Notes: generated by a model from the letters alone, not told the origin. A stretch of 64,000 nt of DNA from Porphyrobacter sp. LM 6 (GCF_001720465.1 NZ_CP017113.1:2170001-2234000), one strand, 5' to 3'; counted from the first letter of the stretch, positions 37,640-46,823 are shown. Numbers and translations are program-made.

Positions 37640-38470
37640 TTACGTCTGCGCGGGCGGACTGGCAAGGCCGAAGGGCACAACCCTGTTGGCAGAATTGTGC
37701 CCGATCAGCGCGCGGCCAAGGTAGGGGATGCCTGCACGCGCACACCAGAACTGCGCGATTTCTTCCTCGCTCTGGCCGAATTCGACGTAGTTTTCCGGCA
37801 CATCCGTGATCGCGCCGAGCCGCAGGCCCGCAAGCCGCGGAAGCGTCGCGGCAAGGTGGAAGAACAGCCGGTCGACCGAATACAAATGTTCGGCCACTTC
37901 CTCGACCATCAGCACATGGCCAGTCAGATCGGGCATCATCGGCGTGCCTGACATCATCGCCAGCGTGATGAGGTTGAAGGCCGCCGCCGGGGTGGTGCCG
38001 TCGACGCTCGGCTCGACCCCGCTGGTGTCGCCCGAAAGCCAGTTCAGCACCCGCCGGATCGCCTCGCGGCCGCCTTCCGAACGCGCACTGACCGGCATCG
38101 AGCCGTGAACGCTCTGCCCGATGCCTGCGCGATACAGCGCCCCCAGCAGATAGCCGGCATCGGAAAAGCCGACATAGGTCTTGGCCCGCGCGGCGCGGTT
38201 CATCTGCGCGACGGCCGCCTCGGCGATGCGGTTGGAGCCGTACCCGCCCTTGGCGAACCAGACGACATCGAACGCCGGATCATTGGAGCATTCGAGCAAG
38301 GCCGTCAGCCGCCGCAGGTCATCGCCCGCGAAATGGCCTGACCGTTCGAAGCACTGTTCGTGGAACGTCACACGGTGCGCCGGGTACTCGGCCGCGACCA
38401 GTTCCTCGAGCGCAGCCGCCTGCTCGCGGGTGATCGGCGTGGCCGGTGCACAGATGGCGATATTCGTCAT
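37640..38470 (-). CDS. ldcA: S66-family LD-carboxypeptidase (muramoyltetrapeptide carboxypeptidase)
   Basis: 276 residues, typical for LdcA. It removes the terminal D-Ala from the murein tetrapeptide in the cytoplasm. The Ser nucleophile is S103 in VGFSDAGYLLG (usual GxSD), the Glu in MVEEVAEHLYSVDRLF and the His in LIGHNSANRVVPFG, completing the Ser-Glu-His triad. No signal peptide. It is transcribed away from a Mur ligase of Mpl type starting 57 bp away, an obvious functional partner in peptidoglycan recycling. Confidence 0.88.
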   Translation of the reverse strand: MTNIAICAPATPITREQAAALEELVAAEYPAHRVTFHEQCFERSGHFAGDDLRRLTALLECSNDPAFDVVWFAKGGYGSNRIAEAAVAQMNRAARAKTYVGFSDAGYLLGALYRAGIGQSVHGSMPVSARSEGGREAIRRVLNWLSGDTSGVEPSVDGTTPAAAFNLITLAMMSGTPMMPDLTGHVLMVEEVAEHLYSVDRLFFHLAATLPRLAGLRLGAITDVPENYVEFGQSEEEIAQFWCARAGIPYLGRALIGHNSANRVVPFGLASPPAQT

Positions 38471-38526
38471 GGCGCGCAGCCTATGGCGCTTGTCAGGGGT
38501 GGCGCAAGTCCATAACCACGCCGCCT

Positions 38527-39954
38527 ATGGATAACGGGACCACAGCCGGGACGCTTTCGGGGCGCCCGCTTTTCTTTTGCGGCATTGGCGGATCAGGGAT
38601 GCTGCCGCTCGCGCAGATCACGCATGGCTTTGGCCTGGCAGTCGCCGGTTCGGATCGCAGCAATGATGCGGGCCGCACACCCGAGAAATTCGCCTGGCTC
38701 GCCGCCAACGGCTTTGCGCTGTTCCCGCAGGACGGCAGCGGGATCACGTCGAGCGATCAGGTGCTGGTGGCCTCGGCCGCAATCGAGGACAGCGTGCCCG
38801 AAGTGGCCCGCGCCCGCGAACTCGGATGCCAGCGGTTGAGCCGTGCGGAATTGCTCTCGACCCTGTTCAATGATGCAGCCACGTCGGTCGCCGTCGCGGG
38901 GACTTCCGGCAAATCGACCGTGACCGGCATGATCGCATGGATCCTGCACGAAGCGGGGCGCGACCCGACGGTGATGAACGGCGCGGTGATGAAGAACTTC
39001 ATCGGGCCGGACAATCCTTTCGCCAGCGGGCGCGTCGGCCAGCCCGGCCTGTTCGTCAGCGAAGCCGACGAGAGCGATGGTTCGATTGCGCTCTATCGCC
39101 CGACCATCGGCGTGCTGCTCAATGTCAGCCTCGACCACAAGAGCCTCGAGGAGCTGCGGGTGCTGTTCGGTGACTATCTGGCAGCCTCGGGCACGGCAGT
39201 GGTCAATTGCGACAGCGCCGAAGCGCGGCTGCTGGTATCGCGCGCCAGCAAGGTGGTGACTTTCGGGCTCGACAGCGCCGATGCCGATCTGACGATCGAT
39301 CCGGCCTCGCTGGAACTGCTCGCGCTGGGCAGCAGCGCCGTGGTGATCGACAAGCGCAATGGTGAGACCTTCGCGCTCGATCTGCCGATGCCGGGGAGGC
39401 ACAACCTCTCGAACGCGCTGGCCGCCATCGCTGCGGCGAGCGCTGCCGGGATCGCGGTCGGCGATGCTGTGCGGGCGCTGGCCAGTTTTGCCGGTCTGGC
39501 GCGGCGGTTCGATGTGATCGGCACGAGCCCGCAAGGCATCACCGTGATTGACGACTTTGGCCACAATCCGGAGAAATGCGCCGCGACCCTGCGGACGCTC
39601 AAAGCCACACCGGGGCGCGTGATCGCGTTCTTCCAGCCCCACGGCTATGGCCCGCTGCGGCAGATGGGCCACGAGCTGGCGCAAACCTTTGCCCGCGAAC
39701 TGGGGCCGGACGATCTAACGATTATGTGCGATCCGGTCTATTTCGGCGGCACCGTCGACCGCAGCGAAGGCAGCGAGCGGATTGTCGATCTGATCGCCGC
39801 CGAGGGTGGCAACGCCGAATACATCGCCGCGCGTGAGGATTGCGGGGAGCGCATCACCGGTCTGGCCCGCCCGGGTGACCGGATCGTGGTGATGGGTGCG
39901 CGTGACGATACGCTGACTGACTTTGCGCGCGCGATCCTCAAGCGGCTTGGCTGA
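38527..39954 (+). CDS. Mur ligase family protein, Mpl/MurC-like
   Basis: 475 residues from the ATG at 38527. The N-terminal FFCGIGGSGMLPLAQI is the MurC/Mpl UDP-binding motif; the ATP site is VAVAGTSGKSTVTGMI (GTHGKTTT in standard MurC/Mpl); NVSLDHKSLEEL and VIDDFGHNPEKCAATL match the Mpl motifs NxxxDH and DDFAHHP. Mpl joins recycled L-Ala-D-Glu-DAP tripeptide to UDP-MurNAc. The altered P-loop and HNP make it a divergent relative; the cell's essential MurC is expected elsewhere. The neighbour LD-carboxypeptidase would supply the tripeptide, which supports the Mpl reading. Confidence 0.78.
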   Translation: MDNGTTAGTLSGRPLFFCGIGGSGMLPLAQITHGFGLAVAGSDRSNDAGRTPEKFAWLAANGFALFPQDGSGITSSDQVLVASAAIEDSVPEVARARELGCQRLSRAELLSTLFNDAATSVAVAGTSGKSTVTGMIAWILHEAGRDPTVMNGAVMKNFIGPDNPFASGRVGQPGLFVSEADESDGSIALYRPTIGVLLNVSLDHKSLEELRVLFGDYLAASGTAVVNCDSAEARLLVSRASKVVTFGLDSADADLTIDPASLELLALGSSAVVIDKRNGETFALDLPMPGRHNLSNALAAIAAASAAGIAVGDAVRALASFAGLARRFDVIGTSPQGITVIDDFGHNPEKCAATLRTLKATPGRVIAFFQPHGYGPLRQMGHELAQTFARELGPDDLTIMCDPVYFGGTVDRSEGSERIVDLIAAEGGNAEYIAAREDCGERITGLARPGDRIVVMGARDDTLTDFARAILKRLG

Positions 39955-40006
39955 CCCACAAAATCGCTGATGGATGAAGGGGCGACGTGCGGCTAGCCTC
40001 TGCGCC

Positions 40007-41548
40007 ATGCACCCCCGCGATTTCTCGCTCGATACGCTGCTGGCGAATTGCGCCGCACGCTACGCCCACCGCCTTGCCACGGTCGATGGCGCCCAGCGCC
40101 TGACCTGGGCCGAGCTTGATGCAAGGGTGACCAATCTGGCGCGCTGGATGCTGGCGCGCGGGATTGCGCCGGGTGACCGGATCGCGCTGCTGCTGACCGA
40201 CGGCGCGCCGTTCGTTACCACACTGCTGGCTTCGGCACGGATCGGGGCGATTGCGGTGTTGCTCAACTGGCGGCTTGCCCCGGCTGAGCTCGCGTGGATC
40301 ATCGGCAACGCCGAGGTTGCGATGACCTTCGTCAACCCGCGCTTTGCCCACCTCATCGCCGAGGCCGAGGCCGGCGAAGTGATCACGGTGGATGAAGGTC
40401 ACGCCCACGATGGCGCCTTCGAATGCGCAGCAACGGCTACCCACGGCCCGGTGAGCCACGTCTACGACCTCGGCCTCGACCTTGCCCCTGATCGCCCCGT
40501 CTACATGATGTACACCAGCGGCACGACCGGACGGCCCAAGGGCTGCCTGCAGGCCGGAAGCGCGGTCGCGGCCAGCGCGCTCGGTTTTGCCCAGCACCGC
40601 GGGTTCCGCCACGACGAGGTGCTGCTCTCGGTCAACCCGCTGTTCCATGTCGTGGGGATGCAGCAGGTCGCCGCCATGCTCGCTTGCGGAGGCACCAGCG
40701 TGTTCGCCGGCCGCGACGACGATAACGCCGCGATCCTCGATCTGCTGCACTGCGAAGGCTGCACCACCACCAGCGCCTTCCCGACCATCTCGTTCCCGTG
40801 GCAGGCAATGAACCCGATCCGCAACGGCGTGATGCCGCTCACCAATTACACCGGCGGCGCAGGGATGGGCCGTCCGCAGATGTACGAATTCATCGAGAAG
40901 GAATGGGATGCGCGCGTTGTCGGCGGCTACGGCCAGACCGAGATCTGCGGTTTTGCGACCTTCATGGACTATGCCGACATGCTCGAAGCCCCGCGCTCGA
41001 TCGGCTGGACGCTCCCCCATGTGACCATGACGGTGCTCGATCCCGAGGGCAACCACCTGCCCCCCGGCGAGGAAGGCGAGCTGTGCCTGCGTGGCCCTTC
41101 GGTGATGCTCGGCTACTGGCGCAATGCGGAAGCAAGCGAGGCCGCGCTCGGCCACGGCTGGCTGCGCACCGGCGATTTGGGCACGATGGACGAACGCGGG
41201 CGCGGCTACTTGCTCGGCCGCGCCAAGGAGTTGATCAAGACCGGCGGTGAAAACGTCTATCCGGCGGAAGTCGACGCGGTCTTCGCCGCCATGCCCGAAG
41301 TGGCGGACGCAGGCTGCTGCGGCGTGCCCGACAAGCAGTGGGGCGAGGCGGTGAAAGCCTTCGTGGTGCTCAAGCCCGGCATGAGCCTCACCCGCGAGGA
41401 AATCACCGCGCGCTTCAAGGGCCAGATCGCAGGCTACAAGCGCCCGCGCTATATCGAGTTCGTCGACCAACTCCCACGCGATCCGATCGGCAAGCTCCTG
41501 CGGAGGGAACTCTCGGCAAGGCCGGTCACGCCCGATCAGGCGGCCTGA
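40007..41548 (+). CDS. Acyl-CoA synthetase (AMP-forming)
   Basis: 513 residues from the ATG at 40007. ANL superfamily: ATP loop YMMYTSGTTGRPKG, GGYGQTEICGF, WLRTGDLG with the hinge Asp, LGRAKELIKTGGENVYPAEVD and the catalytic Lys region DPIGKLLRREL near the end. It activates a carboxylic acid to its CoA thioester, probably a medium- or long-chain or aryl acid. Its last codons (VTPDQAA) are part of a 30-bp sequence repeated 1.36 kb downstream, and its stop region overlaps the convergent DUF418 gene by 13 bp. Confidence 0.88.
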   Translation: MHPRDFSLDTLLANCAARYAHRLATVDGAQRLTWAELDARVTNLARWMLARGIAPGDRIALLLTDGAPFVTTLLASARIGAIAVLLNWRLAPAELAWIIGNAEVAMTFVNPRFAHLIAEAEAGEVITVDEGHAHDGAFECAATATHGPVSHVYDLGLDLAPDRPVYMMYTSGTTGRPKGCLQAGSAVAASALGFAQHRGFRHDEVLLSVNPLFHVVGMQQVAAMLACGGTSVFAGRDDDNAAILDLLHCEGCTTTSAFPTISFPWQAMNPIRNGVMPLTNYTGGAGMGRPQMYEFIEKEWDARVVGGYGQTEICGFATFMDYADMLEAPRSIGWTLPHVTMTVLDPEGNHLPPGEEGELCLRGPSVMLGYWRNAEASEAALGHGWLRTGDLGTMDERGRGYLLGRAKELIKTGGENVYPAEVDAVFAAMPEVADAGCCGVPDKQWGEAVKAFVVLKPGMSLTREEITARFKGQIAGYKRPRYIEFVDQLPRDPIGKLLRRELSARPVTPDQAA

Positions 41549-41551
41549 GGC
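41522..41551. repeat. 30-bp direct repeat, copy 1
   Basis: Starts CCGGTCACGCCCGATCAGGC and covers the last codons of the acyl-CoA synthetase and of the convergent DUF418 gene. A copy with one mismatch in 30 bases is at 42878-42907 in the same orientation. Together they bracket the DUF418 gene and a GST remnant. Confidence 0.8.
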
Positions 41552-42732
41552 TTCGCCAGTCCGGCATAGGTCGCCCGTCGCCACAAAGCCTCCATCGGGC
41601 CCTGTTCGTGGCGATCCAGCCACCAGCGGGAGAACACCATCTGGGCTGCGAAGATCATCACGGCGATGGCGTAGAACTGGAGCGGCGTAAACCGGCCAGC
41701 AAGGCCAAACCCGATGCCATAGAAGAACACCAGACCGATCAGCGAATGGGTGAGATAATTGGTCAGCGCCATGCGCCCCACCGGCGCAAGGTGGCGCAGC
41801 ACACCTTTCGCCTGCGGCCATGCCAGAGCAAATCCGGCGGCATAGGCCAGCGCCAGCGGCACCGTGCCGATCAGCGAGGGCAGGCTGTCCTGCCCGCTAT
41901 GCCCGATCAGCGCATAGGCAAGGCTGCCCGGCACGCCGACCACCAGCCCGCCCGCCAGTACGCGCTGCAAGAGCGCGCGGTTTTCCAGTAGAGTGCCCGT
42001 CACCAACCTGCGCCCGACCACCAGCCCGATCATCATGATCCCCAGTACCTTGGGGATGCGCCAGGTCTCGAGCTTCAGCGCCCAGGCATAGATCCATCCC
42101 GTGCCCTGCCAGGCCGCCCAGCCGCGAAAGTCGTCGCGCTGGAACCATTCCAGCACCTTGTCGGTCGCGGGATCGATGCCCATGCCCCGCACAATCGCAT
42201 CGGCAATGCCGTAGAGATAGCGGTGGGGCGCAAAGCCCAGCGCGTGGAACAGCCAGACGCCGATGATCGGCACCACGAAGATCAACAGCCCCGCGGCGAT
42301 CAGCAAGCGGCGCTCGCTCCACCCGTAGAACAGCGGCAAGAGCATGCCGAGCAAGGCATAGAGCGTCAGGATATCGCCGTCCCAGATCAGCAGCGAATGG
42401 GTCAATCCGATGCCCAAAAGCACCAACACGCGGCGGCGATAGATCCGCATCCCGTCGGCTCCGCGCGCCTGCAACCGCCCGATCTGGAGCGCAAACCCCG
42501 CGCCGAACAGCAACGAGAAGATGGTGTAGAACTTCCCGTCGATCAGCAGGTGATTGAACCGGTATTGCCAGACCACCCCGTCCACCCCGGCAAGGGCTTG
42601 CTGCTGCGCGGCCGGCATAAACGACCAGCCCGACCAGTAGAGAATATTGGCCATCAGAATGCCGAACAGGGCGAGCCCCCGGAGGGCATCGAGCGTGTCG
42701 ATGCGATCCCTGCCTTGCGTCGCCGCCACCAT
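41536..42732 (-). CDS. DUF418 family membrane protein
   Basis: 398 residues from the ATG at 42732, with GGGGGGAT upstream. About ten hydrophobic helices. DUF418 marks: RIDTLDALRGLALFGILMANI at the N-terminus, FYTIFSLLFGAGFALQIGR, VGRMALTNYLTHSLIGLVFFYG and FSRWWLDRHEQGPMEALWRR near the C-terminus. The family (YeiB-like) is related to acyltransferase-3 membrane proteins; function unknown. The gene is enclosed by two 30-bp direct repeats and so looks inserted behind the acyl-CoA synthetase. Confidence 0.85.
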   Translation of the reverse strand: MVAATQGRDRIDTLDALRGLALFGILMANILYWSGWSFMPAAQQQALAGVDGVVWQYRFNHLLIDGKFYTIFSLLFGAGFALQIGRLQARGADGMRIYRRRVLVLLGIGLTHSLLIWDGDILTLYALLGMLLPLFYGWSERRLLIAAGLLIFVVPIIGVWLFHALGFAPHRYLYGIADAIVRGMGIDPATDKVLEWFQRDDFRGWAAWQGTGWIYAWALKLETWRIPKVLGIMMIGLVVGRRLVTGTLLENRALLQRVLAGGLVVGVPGSLAYALIGHSGQDSLPSLIGTVPLALAYAAGFALAWPQAKGVLRHLAPVGRMALTNYLTHSLIGLVFFYGIGFGLAGRFTPLQFYAIAVMIFAAQMVFSRWWLDRHEQGPMEALWRRATYAGLAKPQAA

Positions 42733-42812
42733 TGTCGATCCCCCCGGGCGGTCTGCCCGCACAGGGTGTAACAGCTTGCCCGCGCAATCCCAAATCGGTG
42801 CGCCGCCCGCCG

Positions 42813-42881
42813 CTATCCCTTCTTGGTCTCGATCGCCTTGCGCCCCGTCTCTTCGCGTTCCAGCGCCCGCTGGTAGACCGG
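42813..42881 (-). pseudogene. 3'-end remnant of a glutathione S-transferase gene
   Basis: Read on the minus strand from 42881 to the TAG at 42815-42813, 22 codons give VYQRALEREETGRKA plus a short tail. This closely resembles the C-terminus of the GST at 45055-45711 (AYIRALEREEAGRKA). The open frame is cut on its upstream side exactly at the CCGG that begins repeat copy 2 (in-frame TGA at 42884-42882). It appears to be the only part left of a GST gene; the tail differs from the intact GST, so it came from a paralogue. Confidence 0.65.
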
Positions 42882-42907
42882 TCACGCCCGATCAGGCGGC
42901 GTGAGGC
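42878..42907. repeat. 30-bp direct repeat, copy 2
   Basis: Matches 41522-41551 in 29 of 30 bases and again reads VTPDQAA then a TGA in the shifted frame. It joins the GST remnant on one side and the leader of the phosphotransferase gene on the other. The likely parent is the end of the acyl-CoA synthetase, whose 3' end was duplicated when the DUF418 block arrived. Confidence 0.8.
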
Positions 42908-42955
42908 CTTGCGCCGCGCACCAGCCCTGCCCTATCGTCGCATCGGGAGAGTGGG

Positions 42956-44002
42956 ATGAGCGCATTTCCGGCGCATCCGGATGACATCACCGATGATTGG
43001 TGGAACGCGGTGCTCGGCCGTGTTCCTGATCGCTGGCGCTGGGAGCCGATCGGCACCGGCCAGGTCGGCGATTCTGTGCGCTTCACGCTCGATTTCGCGG
43101 ACGAACAGGGCGTCACACTGGCGGGCAAGTTTGCGGCGGCCGATCCCACCAGCAGGGCGACTGCCGCGATGCTCGGCCTCTATGCCAAAGAGGTGCGCTT
43201 CTACCGCGACCTTGCTCCGCAATTGCCGATCCGGACACCCCGCACCCTCGCCGCCCAAATGGCCGAGGACGGCACAAGCTTCGTGCTGTTGTTCGAGGAC
43301 CTCGGCCCCGCGCGCGGCGGCAACCAGCTGGCTGGCTGCACTATCGACGATGCCCGGGAAGTGGTGCGGCAAGCCGCGGCGCTCCACGCACCAAGCTGGA
43401 ATAACCCGGCGATCCTCGATCTCGACTGGTTACAGCCGGATCCGGCCGCCGCCGCGCAGGTGAAGGCGCTTTACCCCCGCGCGCAGGCGGTTTTCCGCGA
43501 AAGATATTGCGACGCGCTTGAACCCGAATTCATGGCGCTGTGCGAAGCGCTGGCTGAATACACCGCCGTCACGGATCGCACACATGAGAAAACCAGCCTC
43601 GTCCACGGCGATTTCCGGCTCGACAATGTGCTGTTCGATATCAAGGGCGGCGCGGAGCCGGTGGCAGTGCTCGATTGGCAGACGCTCACCATCGGCAACG
43701 GCCTTACAGACATCGGCTATTTCCTCGGCTGCGGCATCGGCGATGCGCTGCGACGCGCGCATGAACGCGAGCTGCTGGAACTCTACTGCGCCGAGATGAC
43801 CGCGCGCGGCGTGCCGCTTACCCTCGATGCAATCTGGCGCGACTATGTGGTGGGCGCACTCCACGGCGTATCAACGGCGGTGTTCAGCAGCGCCTTCGTG
43901 GTGCAGACCCCTCGCGGCGATGCCAACTTCCTGTCGATGGCGCGCGGTGCCTGCGCGCTGTGCCACCAGCACGCCAGTCTCGATCTCCTCAAGAAAGGAT
44001 AG
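42956..44002 (+). CDS. APH/ecdysteroid-kinase-like phosphotransferase
   Basis: 348 residues. Kinase-like fold: KFAAADPTSRATAAMLGLYAKEVRFYRDLAPQL in the N-lobe, catalytic loop SLVHGDFRLDNVLFD, metal-binding AVLDWQTLTIG, and a helical C-lobe. Such proteins phosphorylate small hydroxylated molecules; members beside acyl-CoA synthetases in sphingomonads are not linked to antibiotic resistance by default. The next gene starts 4 bp later with AAAGGAT, so the two are co-translated. Substrate unknown. Confidence 0.82.
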   Translation: MSAFPAHPDDITDDWWNAVLGRVPDRWRWEPIGTGQVGDSVRFTLDFADEQGVTLAGKFAAADPTSRATAAMLGLYAKEVRFYRDLAPQLPIRTPRTLAAQMAEDGTSFVLLFEDLGPARGGNQLAGCTIDDAREVVRQAAALHAPSWNNPAILDLDWLQPDPAAAAQVKALYPRAQAVFRERYCDALEPEFMALCEALAEYTAVTDRTHEKTSLVHGDFRLDNVLFDIKGGAEPVAVLDWQTLTIGNGLTDIGYFLGCGIGDALRRAHERELLELYCAEMTARGVPLTLDAIWRDYVVGALHGVSTAVFSSAFVVQTPRGDANFLSMARGACALCHQHASLDLLKKG

Positions 44003-44006
44003 GCCG

Positions 44007-45080
44007 ATGGCTTTGAGCCGGGGGGACGATTACCCGATCCACCAAACGCCCGATCCGGTCGCTTTTTCCGGCACGGATCGCAATTTCTATGACCGCTATT
44101 TCTTCAATGGTTATGCGCCCGACGGGAGCGGGTTCTTCGCCGCCGCTTTCGGCGTCTACCCGCATCTCGATGTCGCGGACGCGCATTTCTGCATCGTCAG
44201 GGACGGGGTGCAGCATTGCCTCCATGCCAGCCGAAGGCTCGGAATGGAGCGGATGGATATCTCCTGCGGGCCGATCCGCATCGAAGTGGTGGAGCCGCTC
44301 CAGTCGCTCCGTGTGATCGTCGATGGCGAAGGGATCGCCGCCGACATCACCTTCACGGGCCGCGCCTTTCCGATCAATGAGCCGCGCTTCACATGGCGCA
44401 TCGGCCCGCGCACGGTGATGGATTACACACGCCTCACCCAGAACGGCCATTATCAGGGCTGGATCGCGGTCGACGGGGTGCGCGAGACGCTGGCGGCGGG
44501 CAGCGTGGGTACGCGCGACCGCAGCTGGGGCGTGCGCCCGATCGGTGCGGCTGATCCGCAATTCGCCGGACGCGCGGTGCCGCAGTTCTTCTGGCAGTGG
44601 ACCCCGATCAACATGCCGCGACGCAGCCTGTTCTTCCACCTCAACGCCCACGCTGACGGCACGGCATGGAACACCCGCGCCGTGATCGCTCCTGATGGTG
44701 CCGGGGCTGATGGTTTTACCGAACACCATGAACCCCGCATGACGACCCGCCTGGAAGACGGTACGCGCTGGCCTGCCGCAAGCGAGCTTGCCATCGGTGC
44801 GGAGACGTTCCGGATCGAGCCTGTCAGCCGCTTCCAGATGCGCGGGCTCGGCTACACCTCGCCCAAGTGGGGGCATGGTCTCGACCATGGCGCGCTGGAG
44901 GTCGAGCGCGAGGATATCGATCTGGCCGGCATTGATCCGGCGCGGCCTGACAATCTCCACGTGCAAATGCTTGCCCGCGTGACGGGGCCGGATGGCGAGG
45001 TGGGGCTCGGGGTGTTCGAGCAGCTGGTGATCGGCGACTATGCGCCGCTCGGGCTCAAGGGGCTGGCTGGACGGGACTGA
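44007..45080 (+). CDS. Conserved protein of unknown function, lipocalin/CrtC-like layout
   Basis: 357 residues from the ATG at 44007, which follows the kinase stop closely. No signal peptide or membrane helix. Conserved-looking blocks: FYDRYFFNGYAPDGSGFFAAAFGVYPHLDVADAHF, GVRETLAAGSVGTRDRSWGVRP and QFFWQWTPINMPRRSLFFHLN. The all-beta character and the SxGTRDRSWG motif recall the AttH/CrtC-like superfamily (hydratase/lipocalin folds), but this is a weak likeness. It ends with a 26-bp overlap with the convergent GST gene. Co-transcribed with the kinase, so probably in the same pathway. Confidence 0.65.
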   Translation: MALSRGDDYPIHQTPDPVAFSGTDRNFYDRYFFNGYAPDGSGFFAAAFGVYPHLDVADAHFCIVRDGVQHCLHASRRLGMERMDISCGPIRIEVVEPLQSLRVIVDGEGIAADITFTGRAFPINEPRFTWRIGPRTVMDYTRLTQNGHYQGWIAVDGVRETLAAGSVGTRDRSWGVRPIGAADPQFAGRAVPQFFWQWTPINMPRRSLFFHLNAHADGTAWNTRAVIAPDGAGADGFTEHHEPRMTTRLEDGTRWPAASELAIGAETFRIEPVSRFQMRGLGYTSPKWGHGLDHGALEVEREDIDLAGIDPARPDNLHVQMLARVTGPDGEVGLGVFEQLVIGDYAPLGLKGLAGRD

Positions 45081-45711
45081 GCGCCTTCCGGCCAGCTTCT
45101 TCGCGTTCAAGCGCGCGGATATAGGCGGGGCGCGCAGTCAGACGGGCGCGATATTCCTTGAGGCTTTCGGGCACGCCCTCGTCCAATCCCACGCTCTCCG
45201 CCAAGATCAGCGCATAGCCGACGCAAATGTCGGCGACCGTGAAGCGGTCGGCGCAGAGGAATTCGCGGCCTTGAAGGCGCTCCTCGACCTTGATCAGCCG
45301 CTTGTGGAACCACTTGGCATAGGCGTAGCCCGCCTCTTGCAGTCCCTTGTCCTTCTCGAACAGGCAGAAGCGCATGTAGACCGTCTGCGGGAAGGTGATC
45401 GTCGCATCGGCGTGGTAGGTGTAATCGAGGTATTCGCCGTAATCGCGCTCCCCCGGCGCGATGGCGAGAGGCGTGTAGCCGCCGCGGGTCGCGAGATAAT
45501 GCGCGATGGCGCAGCTCTCGGTCATCTTTGTATCGCCATCAACCAGCATCGGCACCGTGCCGAGCGGGTTCACTGCCATATACTCGGGCGCTAGGTAGCG
45601 CGGCGGGAACGGCAAGATTCTGAGGTCGATATCGACCCCCGCTTCCTCGGCGGCCCAGGTTGCGCGAAGCCCGCGCGAACGCGCGCAGGTGTAAAGGACA
45701 GGAACAGTCAT
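45055..45711 (-). CDS. Glutathione S-transferase family protein
   Basis: 218 residues from the ATG at 45711. N-terminal thioredoxin-like domain (PVLYTCARSRGLRATWAAEEAG, NPLGTVPMLVDGDTKMTESCAIAHYLA with the cis-Pro and the Glu-Ser glutathione contact) and helical C-terminal domain (FLCADRFTVADICVGYALIL). Conjugates or isomerises with glutathione; substrate unknown. It converges on the preceding plus-strand pair. Its C-terminus is the best match in the window for the remnant at 42813-42881. Confidence 0.87.
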   Translation of the reverse strand: MTVPVLYTCARSRGLRATWAAEEAGVDIDLRILPFPPRYLAPEYMAVNPLGTVPMLVDGDTKMTESCAIAHYLATRGGYTPLAIAPGERDYGEYLDYTYHADATITFPQTVYMRFCLFEKDKGLQEAGYAYAKWFHKRLIKVEERLQGREFLCADRFTVADICVGYALILAESVGLDEGVPESLKEYRARLTARPAYIRALEREEAGRKALSPVQPAP

Positions 45712-45721
45712 GGGCTGGGGC

Positions 45722-46669
45722 TTAGTGCCCCTCGCCCGCGCCCACACCCAGCACTTTGTGCAGGACGAAAGCGATGATGCTGCCGAGAATCAGGCCGACC
45801 ACCGCCGAAAGCGCGGTCGCCGTCAGCCAGCCCAGCACGCCGCCGGCCGAACCCGCCATCTCGTGCACCACATGCTCGGCGGCATGGATCGGCCCATAGA
45901 GTCCGTCCCATCCGAGCTTGTGCAGGCTGTCGACGATGATGTGCCCGCCGACCCAAAGCATCGCCACGGTGCCAACAATCGAGAGCGTGGTCAGCAGCTT
46001 GGGCACGAAGCGCAGCAGGAAACGCCCGAAGGCCTGCGCGCCCTTGCTTGCTTTCTCGGTCAGGTGGAGGCCGATATCGTCGAGCTTCACGATCAGGCCC
46101 ACAGCGCCATAGACCGCAACGGTCACGGCAACAGCGACCAGCGCCAGCACCGCGCCGCGCATGACCAGGCTTTCGTCGGCGACCTCGGCCAGCGCGATCG
46201 CCATGATCTCCGCCGAGAGGATGAAATCGGTACGGATCGCCCCGCCCACCCGCTCGTTCTCGAAAGCGACCGGATCGGTGATTTCGTCTTCAAGCGTCGC
46301 GCCATGCTTGGCCGCGCCCAGCTTCTCCATCACCTTCTCGGCGCCCTCGTAGGCAAGGAAGGAGCCCCCGAGCAGCAGCAACCAGACAATCGCCGCCGGC
46401 AGGAATTCGGACAGCAAAAGCGCTGCCGGGAGCAGGAAGATGAGCTTGTTCTTGAGGCTGCCCTTGGTGATCTTCCAGATGATCGGCAATTCGCGCGCCG
46501 GGGAAAGGCCGGTGACATAGCTCGGCGTCACGGCCGCATCGTCGATGACCACGCCCGCGGTCTTGGTTCCCGCACGCCCTGCGGCGACCGCCACATCGTC
46601 GACCGAGGCCGAAGCCGCCTTGGCAATTACCGAAATGTCATCAAGCAGCGCGACAAGTCCTGAAGGCAC
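45722..46669 (-). CDS. DUF808 family inner membrane protein
   Basis: 315 residues with about five to six helices. The DUF808 (YedI) start [27 protein letters not shown] and [48 protein letters not shown] are clear. The family is of unknown function and well conserved. It is divergent from the rpsF operon, sharing a 209-bp intergenic region, and ends 10 bp before the GST start on the same strand. Confidence 0.88.
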   Translation of the reverse strand: MPSGLVALLDDISVIAKAASASVDDVAVAAGRAGTKTAGVVIDDAAVTPSYVTGLSPARELPIIWKITKGSLKNKLIFLLPAALLLSEFLPAAIVWLLLLGGSFLAYEGAEKVMEKLGAAKHGATLEDEITDPVAFENERVGGAIRTDFILSAEIMAIALAEVADESLVMRGAVLALVAVAVTVAVYGAVGLIVKLDDIGLHLTEKASKGAQAFGRFLLRFVPKLLTTLSIVGTVAMLWVGGHIIVDSLHKLGWDGLYGPIHAAEHVVHEMAGSAGGVLGWLTATALSAVVGLILGSIIAFVLHKVLGVGAGEGH

Positions 46670-46823
46670 GGCGAAACCCCTGTTGCGAATCGTTCAACCC
46701 AAACCCCTCGCCTGCCCGTCCGGTTCCCTGCCGACAAGACTTGCAATTCATCGCCAAAGCTGTAAGGGGCCGCGCTTCGCATGGGAACCGCCCGGCGATG
46801 TATCGAAGAAAGCCGGAGGGGCC

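Noticed and set aside
39938..41821. Open frame of 627 codons on the minus strand
   Set aside because: Antisense shadow of the acyl-CoA synthetase, with low-complexity His/Arg/Gly composition.
42956..44002. Aminoglycoside resistance gene
   Set aside because: The catalytic loop is shared by many small-molecule kinases. The neighbours are metabolic and the N-lobe is unlike known resistance enzymes.
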